A DNA stretch of 9,311 nucleotides, taken from positions 16,993 to 26,303 of the forward strand of contig DIEE01000048.1 in the NCBI GenBank assembly GCA_002418465.1, written 5' to 3'. The notes under the pieces are model-generated. The model made no database searches. It was not told the DNA's origin and saw only the letters and a program-made list of their open reading frames with translations. The translations under genes and the position numbers were made by a program. This DNA comes from Pseudomonas sp. UBA5782. GTDB lineage: Bacteria > Pseudomonadota > Gammaproteobacteria > Pseudomonadales > Pseudomonadaceae. Shown in pieces: positions 1-6,375 of the stretch; positions within the stretch are counted from its first letter, which is position 1, and every line of letters begins with the position of its first letter.

Positions 1-1437
1 CGCCAGGCCGAGCCCGGTGCCGCCGTACTGGCGGGTGATGCCGGCGCCGCCCTGGGCGAAGGGATGGAAGATGCGCGCCTGGGCCGCCGGCGGAATGCCA
101 ATGCCGGTATCGCGCACGACGATGCGCACGCCGTGCGCGGTGGGCTGCAGGCGAACGTCGACGCGCCCGCTGCGGGTGAACTTCAGCGCGTTGGAGAGCA
201 GGTTGCTGACGATCTGCCGCACGCGCGTCGGGTCGCCGAGCAACTGGCTCGGCAGCCGGGGCGCGATCAGGCAGGTCAGCTCCACGCCTGGCGAGGCGTT
301 CTGCGACAGCAGGCTGGCGGTGTCTTCCACGAGGCCGCCGAGATCGAAGGGAATCCGCTCCAGTTCCAGCTGCCCGGCCTCGAACTTGGACAGGTCGAGG
401 ATATCGTTGAGCAGCTCCACCAGAACCTTGCCCGAGTCGTGGGCGATCGACAGCTGCTGGCGCTGCTCGGTACTCAGCGGGCCGTCCATCGACAGCGAAA
501 GCATGCCCAGCAGGCCGTTCAACGGTGTGCGGATTTCGTGACTCATGTTGGCAAGGAAGGCGGCGCGTGCCTGGGCGGTCTCCTGGGCAGCGCGCTTGGC
601 CGCCTGCAGGTCGCGGTTGGACGCGGTCAGGCGGGCGTTGGTCGCCTCCACTTCAGCGGTACGCGCCGAGACGATGCCCTCGAGTTCGCCGAGGTAGTGC
701 GTCAGGCGATTCTCGGCTTCGCGCCGCTGCTCGATCTCGGCACTGGTCAGTTGCAGTTGCTCGTTGATCGCGTGCACCAGCACGCCTATCTCGTCGCGCT
801 CATGGCCCTCGGGCAGTTCCAGGCGATGGTGCGGGTCGCGCGGGTCGCGGCTGCTCAGTGCGCGCGCCAGGCTGGCCAGCGGCTTGGTCAGCATGGCGTA
901 GAACATCACCAGCAGGATCAGCGAGAGCAGCAGGCTACGGGCGAAGCCGGAGAGGATGGTGAACAGCGAGCGGCGCAGGAACTGGTCGCCGAAGGCGTAG
1001 GTATCGACCTGCAGGCGCAGCACACCGAGGTTTTCGTTGGGGTCGTGGTCGACGAACAGCGGCGACTCGAAGGTGCGCCACTCGCCGAACAGCATGTCGC
1101 TGAACATCCGGTAGCCGTCGACGTGGCTGGCGCGGCCGACGCTGGCCAGGGTGACACCGTCGTTGTCGATGATTTCCGCGCGGATCACCGCGGGCGACTG
1201 CAGGAGGCCCTCGACCAGCTCCTGGGCCAGCTCGGCGTCGATGTTGTAGGCGATGCGCGCGGCAGGGTTGTGGGCGATATCCAGCAGGGCGCGCATCTCG
1301 CGATCGATGGAGGCGTCTTCGCTGGCATAATCGACGCCGACCTGGATCAGACTCAGCAAGGTGCCGAGAATGAATGCCACCAGTACCGTCAGGCTGGCCT
1401 GCTTGAACGACAAGCGGTCGGTGAACGATATATCCAT
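1..1437 (-). CDS. sagS: Hybrid sensor histidine kinase, SagS-like (5' part, runs off the window)
   Basis: Inner-membrane sensor kinase that autophosphorylates on a histidine and passes the phosphate to a receiver or phosphotransfer protein. The 479 residues present show a TM helix near 16-36, a periplasmic sensor domain of about 125 residues (37-160), a second TM at about 163-184, a HAMP linker (185-235), a coiled coil, then HisKA with the H-box FLANMSHEIRTPLNG (H300). The ATPase domain follows, with N-box residues N412 and N416, G1 box DTGIGIP (443-449), and G2 GGTGLGLA at the cut edge. The rest of the ATPase domain and any receiver or Hpt domains lie outside the window. The architecture, and the neighbouring tRNA-Glu/Gly genes, fit Pseudomonas SagS, a kinase of the Gac/biofilm network, as I remember it; GacS/BarA-type paralogues look alike, so the symbol is tentative. 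ATG 1437 has no clear ribosome site. An in-frame TTG at 1482 does, and would add 15 residues. Confidence 0.85.
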   Translation of the reverse strand, partial: MDISFTDRLSFKQASLTVLVAFILGTLLSLIQVGVDYASEDASIDREMRALLDIAHNPAARIAYNIDAELAQELVEGLLQSPAVIRAEIIDNDGVTLASVGRASHVDGYRMFSDMLFGEWRTFESPLFVDHDPNENLGVLRLQVDTYAFGDQFLRRSLFTILSGFARSLLLSLILLVMFYAMLTKPLASLARALSSRDPRDPHHRLELPEGHERDEIGVLVHAINEQLQLTSAEIEQRREAENRLTHYLGELEGIVSARTAEVEATNARLTASNRDLQAAKRAAQETAQARAAFLANMSHEIRTPLNGLLGMLSLSMDGPLSTEQRQQLSIAHDSGKVLVELLNDILDLSKFEAGQLELERIPFDLGGLVEDTASLLSQNASPGVELTCLIAPRLPSQLLGDPTRVRQIVSNLLSNALKFTRSGRVDVRLQPTAHGVRIVVRDTGIGIPPAAQARIFHPFAQGGAGITRQYGGTGLGLA

Positions 1438-1539
1438 GGGTAGCGGCCAACTCGAGTCCGTCGCCGCCCAAGCATAGCCCAATCAATCCCCTCGCCGGCA
1501 TAGTCCGGTGCGTCATCGGCGAGTCTGCAGGAGTATTCG

Positions 1540-2430
1540 ATGGAACCCCGTTTGTCCGCTTTTCTCGAACGTGCCGAAAGCGTCCTCGCACGCCTCGATC
1601 CGCTGCTTCCGGCGGTGCGCCCGCCCCTCGACTGGAGCCACTGCCTGGCCGCGCGCTGGCAGCGTGAAGGGCGGGCAGGCTTCCTGCTGCCGCTGCAGGT
1701 CAGCCTCGACCTGAATCTCGACGACCTGATCGGCGTCGACCGCCAGCGCGAACAACTGGCGCGCAACACCCGGCAGTTCCTAGACGGCCTACCGGCCAAC
1801 CACGCTTTGCTCTGGGGCGCGCGCGGCACCGGCAAGTCGTCGCTGGTGCGCGCGCTGCTGGCGGAGAACGCCGCCGCCGGCCTGCGCCTGATCGAGATCG
1901 AGCGCGATCACCTGGCCGACTTGCCTCGGGTGGTCGAGCAGCTGACGCGCCTGCCGCAGCGCTTCGTGCTGTTCTGCGACGATCTTTCGTTCGAGGCGGG
2001 CGAGGGCGACTACCGGGTGCTGAAGAGCGTGCTCGACGGCTCGCTGGAACGCGCGCCGGAGAATGTGCTGCTCTACGCCACCTCGAACCGCCGCCATCTG
2101 GTGCCGGAAAAGCAGAGCGACAACGAGAACTGGCAGATGATCGACGGCGAACTGCACCCAAACGAGGCGGTGGAGGACAAGATCGCGCTGTCCGACCGCT
2201 TCGGCCTGTGGCTGTCGTTCTACCCCTTCACCCAGGAACATTTCCTCGACGTCGTGCGCCACTGGATCGGCAGCATGGCGGAGCAGGCCAAGCTGCAATG
2301 GCAGTGGAGCGAGGAGCTGGAGAAGCAGGCGATTCGCTGGGCTTCCGGGCGCGGCAACCGCAACGGTCGTTGCGCCTACCAGTTCGCCCGCCAGTGGGTC
2401 GGCCTGCAACTGCTGGGCGGTGGGGAATGA
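1540..2430 (+). CDS. DUF815-family AAA+ ATPase
   Basis: A 296-residue cytosolic P-loop ATPase of the DUF815 (PF05673) type, whose cellular role is not established. Walker A is GARGTGKS (93-100, K99, S100) and Walker B is FVLFCDD (142-148, D147/D148). A sensor-1-like YATSNRR is at 179-185, with N183. The C-terminal stretch SGRGNRNGRCAYQF (269-282) matches the Arg-rich ending usual in this family. The length is normal for the family and no signal peptide or TM segment is visible. The start at 1540 is supported by AGGAG at 1529-1533, six bases upstream. The gene is divergent from the sensor kinase, with about 100 bases between them, and its stop overlaps the start of the methionine sulfoxide reductase gene (ATGA), which points to translational coupling. 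Family assignment is confident; function is unknown. Confidence 0.9.
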   Translation: MEPRLSAFLERAESVLARLDPLLPAVRPPLDWSHCLAARWQREGRAGFLLPLQVSLDLNLDDLIGVDRQREQLARNTRQFLDGLPANHALLWGARGTGKSSLVRALLAENAAAGLRLIEIERDHLADLPRVVEQLTRLPQRFVLFCDDLSFEAGEGDYRVLKSVLDGSLERAPENVLLYATSNRRHLVPEKQSDNENWQMIDGELHPNEAVEDKIALSDRFGLWLSFYPFTQEHFLDVVRHWIGSMAEQAKLQWQWSEELEKQAIRWASGRGNRNGRCAYQFARQWVGLQLLGGGE

Positions 2431-2909
2431 TCGCGCTCGATGCCGTCGGCCAGGGCCTCGACGGCTACGGCCTGCTCGAGGCGCAACTGGAATCGCTGCT
2501 GGCCGACGAGCGCGATTTCATCGCCAACGCGGCGCAGTTTTCCGCCTTCCTGTTTCAGGAGCTGGAGTCGCTGAACTGGGCGGGCTTCTATCTGGCGCGG
2601 GGCGAGGAACTGGTCCTCGGCCCGTTCCAGGGGAAGGTCGCCTGCGTGCGGATTCCCTTCGGGCGCGGCGTGTGCGGTGCCGCGGCGGCGACCGGGAAGA
2701 CCCAGCGGGTCGAGGACGTGCACGCGTTCGCCGGTCACATCGCCTGCGACAGCGCCTCGAACAGCGAGCTGGTGATTCCTCTGCTCAAGGACGGGCGGCT
2801 GATCGGCGTGCTGGATCTGGACAGCCCGAACCTCTCGCGCTTCAGCGAAGCTGACCAGCAGGGCCTGGAGCGGCTGGCGGCGATCTTCCTGCGGCTGACT
2901 GACTGCTGA
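2427..2909 (+). CDS. msrC: Free methionine-(R)-sulfoxide reductase (GAF fold)
   Basis: Cytosolic enzyme that reduces free methionine-(R)-sulfoxide to methionine, usually with thioredoxin as reductant; it repairs oxidised free methionine. The 160-residue protein is a single GAF domain, with the WAGFY motif at 51-55 and GVLDLDSP near 127-134. It has the three family cysteines, C73, C83 and C107; their spacing of 10 and 24 residues equals that of E. coli YebR/MsrC (C84, C94, C118). C107 sits in HIACDSASNSE and would be the catalytic one. The frame is open upstream to 2208, but the ATG at 2427 overlaps the previous stop as ATGA, gives the normal family length, and has a G-rich ribosome site just before it (2416-2425). 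Co-expression with the upstream ATPase gene is therefore likely. Confidence in both family and start is high. Confidence 0.93.
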   Translation: MIALDAVGQGLDGYGLLEAQLESLLADERDFIANAAQFSAFLFQELESLNWAGFYLARGEELVLGPFQGKVACVRIPFGRGVCGAAAATGKTQRVEDVHAFAGHIACDSASNSELVIPLLKDGRLIGVLDLDSPNLSRFSEADQQGLERLAAIFLRLTDC

Positions 2910-2926
2910 GCGACGGCCGTCAGTCG
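2893..2926. repeat. Inverted repeats across the tail-to-tail gene junction
   Basis: Seven bases at 2897-2903 (gactgac) pair with 2919-2925 (gtcagtc). The perfect 10-base palindrome gacggccgtc lies at 2912-2921 and overlaps the right arm, so the two pairings would compete. The structure covers both stop codons of the converging genes. No T-run follows on either strand, so it is not a classical intrinsic terminator. It may still limit read-through between the two converging transcripts, but chance cannot be excluded. Confidence 0.3.
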
Positions 2927-3690
2927 TAGATGTTCTTCTTCTGCCAGGGATCGTCTTCTTCCAGCTGGGTCAGGCCGGCATTCAGCTCGGTGCTTTCGTC
3001 CGGATTCGGCTTGTCCAGCGTAAGGATCATCGCTTCCGTCTTGGCGAGCTGCTGTTCGAACTTCTCCCGTTGCGTCTTGTACTGCGCGCCGTTGGGCTGC
3101 TTGCGCAGGAACTGCACGCCACGCTCGTAGGCCAGGCGCGCCTGGCGCGGCAGTTTCTGCTGCATCGCCTGCTGGCCGAGGTTGGTGAAGAACTCGATGT
3201 GCAGCAGCACCAAAATGTGCCGCACCGTGGCGATCCACTGCTTGGCTTCGTTGGCCGAAAGAATGCCTTCCTGGGCGGCGCGGGTGATCTGCCCGTGCAG
3301 GGTTTCCAGCTGAAAACGCACTTCCTTGGCCTGGCCGTCGTTGTTGATCGGCTGCGGCTTGTTGTCCGGGACTATCCCTTCGCCCTGGGCGAACAGCGGC
3401 TGCAGGTAAGCGATCCGCGCGCGCAGTTCGGCGTTGTTCTTGTCCACCGGCAGCAGGCGTTCGCTGAGCTGCAGCTCCAGTCCGGTCAGCAGCAGCTTCA
3501 GCGACGGCGTCATGTACTGGCCGGGAAAAATCTCCGACAGATCGCCGATGCGGCGGGTGCGGTCCGTGAGGTCGGCACGCAGGCGTGCTTTCTCCAGGGC
3601 GCTGTTCTCCACCATGTGGTTGATGTAGCCGATGCCCAGCAAGAGCAATATGCCGACGGCGACCATGACTGAAATGACGATTGGGGACAT
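2920..3690 (-). CDS. Single-pass membrane protein of unknown function
   Basis: I do not recognise a named family. From the chosen start the protein has 256 residues. An N-terminal TM helix (about 3-22, VISVMVAVGILLLLGIGYI) is not followed by a signal-peptidase site, so it is probably a membrane anchor. The rest is hydrophilic and mostly helical, with charged, coiled-coil-like stretches (30-50, 183-222) and an acidic tail ending PWQKKNIYD. An in-frame ATG at 3747 would add 19 residues (MKRQASTLGQTRNLAVVEQ) but lacks a ribosome site, whereas the ATG at 3690 has GTGGA about six bases upstream. With the later start the TM helix sits at the N-terminus, as expected for an anchored protein. The gene ends 10 bases from the reductase gene on the other strand. 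Its promoter must lie in the region shared with the tRNA promoter. Role unknown; a conserved Pseudomonas protein is likely. Confidence 0.85.
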   Translation of the reverse strand: MSPIVISVMVAVGILLLLGIGYINHMVENSALEKARLRADLTDRTRRIGDLSEIFPGQYMTPSLKLLLTGLELQLSERLLPVDKNNAELRARIAYLQPLFAQGEGIVPDNKPQPINNDGQAKEVRFQLETLHGQITRAAQEGILSANEAKQWIATVRHILVLLHIEFFTNLGQQAMQQKLPRQARLAYERGVQFLRKQPNGAQYKTQREKFEQQLAKTEAMILTLDKPNPDESTELNAGLTQLEEDDPWQKKNIYD

Positions 3691-3780
3691 CTGTTCCACC
3701 ACTGCTAAGTTGCGCGTTTGGCCGAGTGTAGAGGCTTGACGTTTCATTCGATAGTGGCGACTTGATAGCGGGTGAAGTCG

Positions 3781-3800
3781 TTGATTTAAAAAATTATTTG
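3781..3800 (+). promoter_or_regulatory. AT-rich UP-like element of the tRNA promoter
   Basis: A run of 20 bases that is almost all A/T (ttgatttaaaaaattatttg) lies just upstream of the -35 box, in an otherwise GC-rich window. This is the position and composition of an UP element that binds the alpha subunit of RNA polymerase at stable-RNA promoters. Confidence 0.55.
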
Positions 3801-3808
3801 CAGGGTGC

Positions 3809-3844
3809 TTGACGACCTTTCAAAGGCTAAATAGAATGCGCGCC
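3809..3844 (+). promoter_or_regulatory. Sigma-70 promoter of the tRNA-Glu/tRNA-Gly operon
   Basis: The -35 box is TTGACG (3809-3814) and the -10 box is TAGAAT (3832-3837), separated by exactly 17 bases. The GC-rich discriminator gcgcgcc follows (3838-3844), the usual mark of stable-RNA promoters under stringent control. Transcription would start near 3844-3846, leaving a leader of about 65 nt before the first tRNA. Both boxes match consensus at five of six positions. Confidence 0.8.
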
Positions 3845-3910
3845 ACTTCCAGCGTGAAGCCAAAAGCGAAACGCCAGAAGCCGGAAATCAAGTTGTAAGT
3901 TCCGGGCTGC

Positions 3911-3986
3911 GTCCCCTTCGTCTAGTGGCCTAGGACACCGCCCTTTCACGGCGGTAACAGGGGTTCGAGTCCCCTAGGGGACGCCA
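3911..3986 (+). tRNA. tRNA-Glu (anticodon TTC)
   Basis: A complete 76-nt cloverleaf with encoded CCA. The acceptor arms are GTCCCCT (3911-3917) and AGGGGAC (3976-3982). The anticodon stem CCGCC/GGCGG (3938-3942, 3950-3954) holds the loop CTTTCAC with TTC at 3945-3947. The T-loop GTTCGAGTC is present. Discriminator base G is followed by CCA at 3984-3986. It reads GAA/GAG codons. It is the first gene of a two-tRNA transcript. Confidence 0.97.
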
Positions 3987-3988
3987 TT

Positions 3989-4064
<76 letters not shown>

Positions 4065-4098
4065 AATCTGCAGTCAGGCTCACCAAAGCCTGATAGCC

Positions 4099-4126
4099 AA
4101 AAAGGCGGCCTCCGGGCCGCCTTTTT
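4099..4126. terminator. Bidirectional intrinsic terminator
   Basis: A perfect hairpin, GGCGGCC / GGCCGCC (4104-4110 and 4115-4121) with loop TCCG, is flanked by AAAAA (4099-4103) and TTTTT (4122-4126). It therefore ends in a T-run on both strands. On the + strand it lies 34 nt after tRNA-Gly. On the - strand it lies about 90 nt after the patatin-like gene's stop. It can terminate both converging transcripts. The stretch 4127-4215 holds nothing else that I can see. Confidence 0.9.
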
Positions 4127-4215
4127 CGTTTCCGGCATTCGCCAATTTTTCCTTCTCGCTTCGACCCTACGCCGTTGTGCCGCGGCGCGCGTGCCATCCG
4201 CCCGACGGTGCATAG

Positions 4216-5235
4216 CTAGCCGGCCAGCAACTCGGGCGCGTATCGGTCGATGCGTGCCTTCACCAGCGCGGCGCCGTGCCGGGTGAGCACGGTCATCTCG
4301 GCGTCGGACAAACGGCGCAGGTTGGTATCGATGGCCGAGGCGAACGCAGCATCGCCTTCCTGCACCTGGCCTTCGGTGCTGTCGATGGAGAACCACATGG
4401 GTTTCGGTCCGACCTTCGCCAGCGCGCGATGCTCCAGGCGGTCGAATTCCAGGCCGCGAATCTGTTCCATCATGATGTCCAGCCCGGCCTTGAGCACGAT
4501 GGCGCCGGACTCGGTGGGGCGGCTGTCGAGGGCGAAGGGCTTTCCGCCGTCGCTGACGATCAGGTAGTCCAGCGCGTTCCTCTTCGCCAGCAGCGGGTTG
4601 ACGCCCATGTTGTCGTAGACGCCGCCGTCGGTGAGGGTCACGTACTCCATGGAGAACTCCGCCTTCGGCTGATAGCGGTCAGGGCCGAGACGCAACGGCG
4701 GAAACACCGGCGGAAAGGCCGAGGACGCCGCCACCGCCAGGCTCAGCGGAAAGTTCGGCGCCTCGATGACGCCGAGTTCGTATTCGCCGATCTCGCTGGG
4801 GTTTCCTCCGCCGCTGACGAAGAAGAACAGGTTGCCGGTCGCGAGGTTGGTCGAGTTCAGATAAATGCGCGGGCCGCCGCTCAGCGCCGCCAGCGTCTTG
4901 CCGCCGAACAACTGCTTGTCGTAGGACTCGGCGAGCTTTTCCAGGCGCGTTTCGAAGATGTCCAGGGCGCCGCCGATGAACGACGCCACGGCGATCGATT
5001 GGGTACGCAGGTATTTGTCGAGAGTCTCCAGGCGGTTCGACGCCTGCCAGTTCAGCGCGACGCTGGCGCCGGCGATGCTGCCGCCGCTGACGCAACTGAT
5101 CAGGTCCAGTTTGTCCAGCAGGCCCAGCGCGTCGAGCTGGCGCATGACACCCAGGTGGAAGGCGGCGGAGCGGAATCCGCCTCCCGACAGCGCCAGGCCG
5201 ATGCGTTTGCTCTGTCCGTTCACCTGAATCGACAT
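4216..5235 (-). CDS. Patatin-like phospholipase / acyl hydrolase
   Basis: A serine acyl hydrolase predicted to cleave lipid esters. The 339-residue protein has the oxyanion-hole motif LSGGGFRSAAFHLG (16-29), then the nucleophile elbow SCVSGGSIAG (47-56), in which S50 is the likely catalytic serine. The elbow is CVSGG rather than the textbook GxSxG, a variant common in bacterial patatins. The dyad aspartate is in LTDGGVYDNMG (201-211, D203). No signal peptide or TM helix is visible, so it is predicted to be cytosolic. The start is supported by GGAGG (complement of 5244-5248), eight bases before the ATG. The gene is divergent from the three-gene run that begins at 5490 and converges on the tRNA terminator. 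Substrate is unknown; general lipid turnover, virulence-type and phage-defence patatins all share these motifs. Confidence 0.9.
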   Translation of the reverse strand: MSIQVNGQSKRIGLALSGGGFRSAAFHLGVMRQLDALGLLDKLDLISCVSGGSIAGASVALNWQASNRLETLDKYLRTQSIAVASFIGGALDIFETRLEKLAESYDKQLFGGKTLAALSGGPRIYLNSTNLATGNLFFFVSGGGNPSEIGEYELGVIEAPNFPLSLAVAASSAFPPVFPPLRLGPDRYQPKAEFSMEYVTLTDGGVYDNMGVNPLLAKRNALDYLIVSDGGKPFALDSRPTESGAIVLKAGLDIMMEQIRGLEFDRLEHRALAKVGPKPMWFSIDSTEGQVQEGDAAFASAIDTNLRRLSDAEMTVLTRHGAALVKARIDRYAPELLAG

Positions 5236-5489
5236 AATCGTGTCCTCCGCCGGCAGGGGTGCGTTTCGCCAGAAGCGCGGACATCGCTGGCTGAAGCTGG
5301 AAACAGGCTAGCAGCGCCTTTGAGTTTGTCGCCGTGGCGAAGGGCAAAAGCGCGTTCTGGCTAGTCGATGTCGCGATAGATTCGAGTGCGAAACGTTATA
5401 TGCGCAGGTTTTGACAGCGGCCGGTTTCGACTCTTGACTGCTAGCACTCCCCGGCAGTCCTTGGGGTTCCCTTCGGTGGAACCATCGCG
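5236..5489. other. Divergent intergenic region between the patatin-like gene and the three-gene run
   Basis: No coding frame with a ribosome site is visible here. It must hold promoters for both directions. On the + strand there is a perfect -35-like TTGACA (5411-5416), but the bases 16-18 positions further (for example TTGACT, 5434-5439) match a -10 box poorly. On the - strand, TATAAC (complement of 5395-5400) is a good -10 candidate without a matching -35. This could mean activator-dependent promoters, or that the matches are chance. The leader hairpin at 5465-5483 lies at its right end. Confidence 0.4.
5465..5483 (+). promoter_or_regulatory. Leader hairpin with UUCG tetraloop over the ribosome-binding site
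   Basis: GGTTCC (5465-5470) pairs with GGAACC (5478-5483). Inside it, C5471 and G5476 close a TTCG tetraloop (the stable C-UUCG-G type), with T5477 bulged. The likely ribosome site GGTGGA (5475-5480) for the ATG at 5490 lies in the loop and 3' arm, so folding would hide it. This could hold down translation of the first gene of the run. The pairing is read directly; regulation is inference. Confidence 0.4.
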
Positions 5490-6329
5490 ATGACCATGCC
5501 CGCCCTGCGCCGACTGCTGTTTTGCCTCCTGCTCGCAGGCTCCCTGGCTGGCGCATGGTCGGGGGCCTGCCTGGCTCAGCCGGTGCCGAGCGAACAGCCG
5601 CCGGCGAGTGCAGTCGTCACCGACGATCAGGGGTTCGACGATGTGCTCGGCCATTCCGCCAAGGTGCTGATCAAGCTGCTGGTGCTGGCCGCGTTGCTCG
5701 AGTCGGCGCTGGAGATCGTTTTCAAGTGGCGGCCGTTCATCGCCTATTTCGACGGCCGCGGGGTGAAGACGCCGATCACCTTGCTCTGCGCCTGGGCGAT
5801 GGTCGTGCACTTCGACATCGACTTCCTCGCGCCACTGCTCAGCGACTACCAAGAGTCGACCGCCAGCGTGGCGAGCGAGGGCGTGGTGCATCTGTTCACC
5901 GCCATGATCATCGCCGGCGGCAGCTCGGGAGTTAACAACCTGCTCGGCGCGTTGGGCTATCGGCGCGCGGTTTCCGCCGAGGACCTGAAGGCACGGCCGC
6001 CGAAGACCGAGGCCTGGATATCGGTGGCGCGGGTCAAGCCGGCGACCGCCGTCGGCCCGGTGCAGGTGCAGATCAGCGAGGGCGGCGGCGCGTTCCTCGT
6101 CGCCGGGACCATCCAGAGCGTATCGACGCGGCTCAAGGGCCTGCGCTTCTTCATCCGCGACCCCGGACGACTGCCGACCGCGGGCGGGATTTCCGTGGCA
6201 CCGAACGTCGCCTATAAGGTCCGGCTCGCCGGGCAGAGCGCCAAGGGTGTCGCGCTGCTCAGCGCGAGCACCTGGGAAACCGACGGCCTGCGCCTTGGCG
6301 CGCTGGTGGATATCGAGCTTTCGATCTGA
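5490..6329 (+). CDS. Exported or membrane-anchored protein of unknown function
   Basis: I do not recognise a family with confidence. The 279 residues begin with a typical Sec signal peptide (RR at 7-8, hydrophobic core 9-20, likely cleavage after A29 in ACLA-QP). A short Pro-rich stretch follows, then three hydrophobic segments at about 59-78, 95-116 and 131-153. The third contains the Gly-rich motif IIAGGSSGVNNLLGALGYR (140-158), which recalls holin-like small membrane proteins; this is a visual likeness only. Residues 170-279 look like a soluble, beta-rich domain. The ATG at 5490 has GGTGGA nine bases upstream; ATG 5496 is an alternative. It is the first gene of a run with the metallopeptidase (46-base gap) and MBL-fold genes, and is probably co-transcribed with them. 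It would place one part of that set at the inner membrane. Confidence 0.82.
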   Translation: MTMPALRRLLFCLLLAGSLAGAWSGACLAQPVPSEQPPASAVVTDDQGFDDVLGHSAKVLIKLLVLAALLESALEIVFKWRPFIAYFDGRGVKTPITLLCAWAMVVHFDIDFLAPLLSDYQESTASVASEGVVHLFTAMIIAGGSSGVNNLLGALGYRRAVSAEDLKARPPKTEAWISVARVKPATAVGPVQVQISEGGGAFLVAGTIQSVSTRLKGLRFFIRDPGRLPTAGGISVAPNVAYKVRLAGQSAKGVALLSASTWETDGLRLGALVDIELSI

Positions 6330-6375
6330 GCCATTCACCCATTCCCGGCCATTGCGACCGGCAAGGAGGCATCCG

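Noticed and set aside
64..1443. A 459-codon + strand frame opposite the sensor kinase
   Set aside because: Rich in Gln, Val, Ala and Gly with no domain. The - strand reads clear HAMP, HisKA and ATPase motifs.
3748..3776. Weak - strand promoter (TTCACC, 17 bases, TATCGA) for the membrane protein gene at 2920-3690
   Set aside because: Only four and three of six positions match consensus; placement is right but the match could easily be chance.
4276..5364. A 362-codon + strand frame opposite the patatin gene
   Set aside because: No domain or ribosome site; the patatin motifs and GGAGG site are on the - strand.
5411..5439. TTGACA as -35 of a sigma-70 promoter for the three-gene run
   Set aside because: The -35 is perfect but no acceptable -10 lies 16-18 bases downstream, so I do not list it as a separate promoter.
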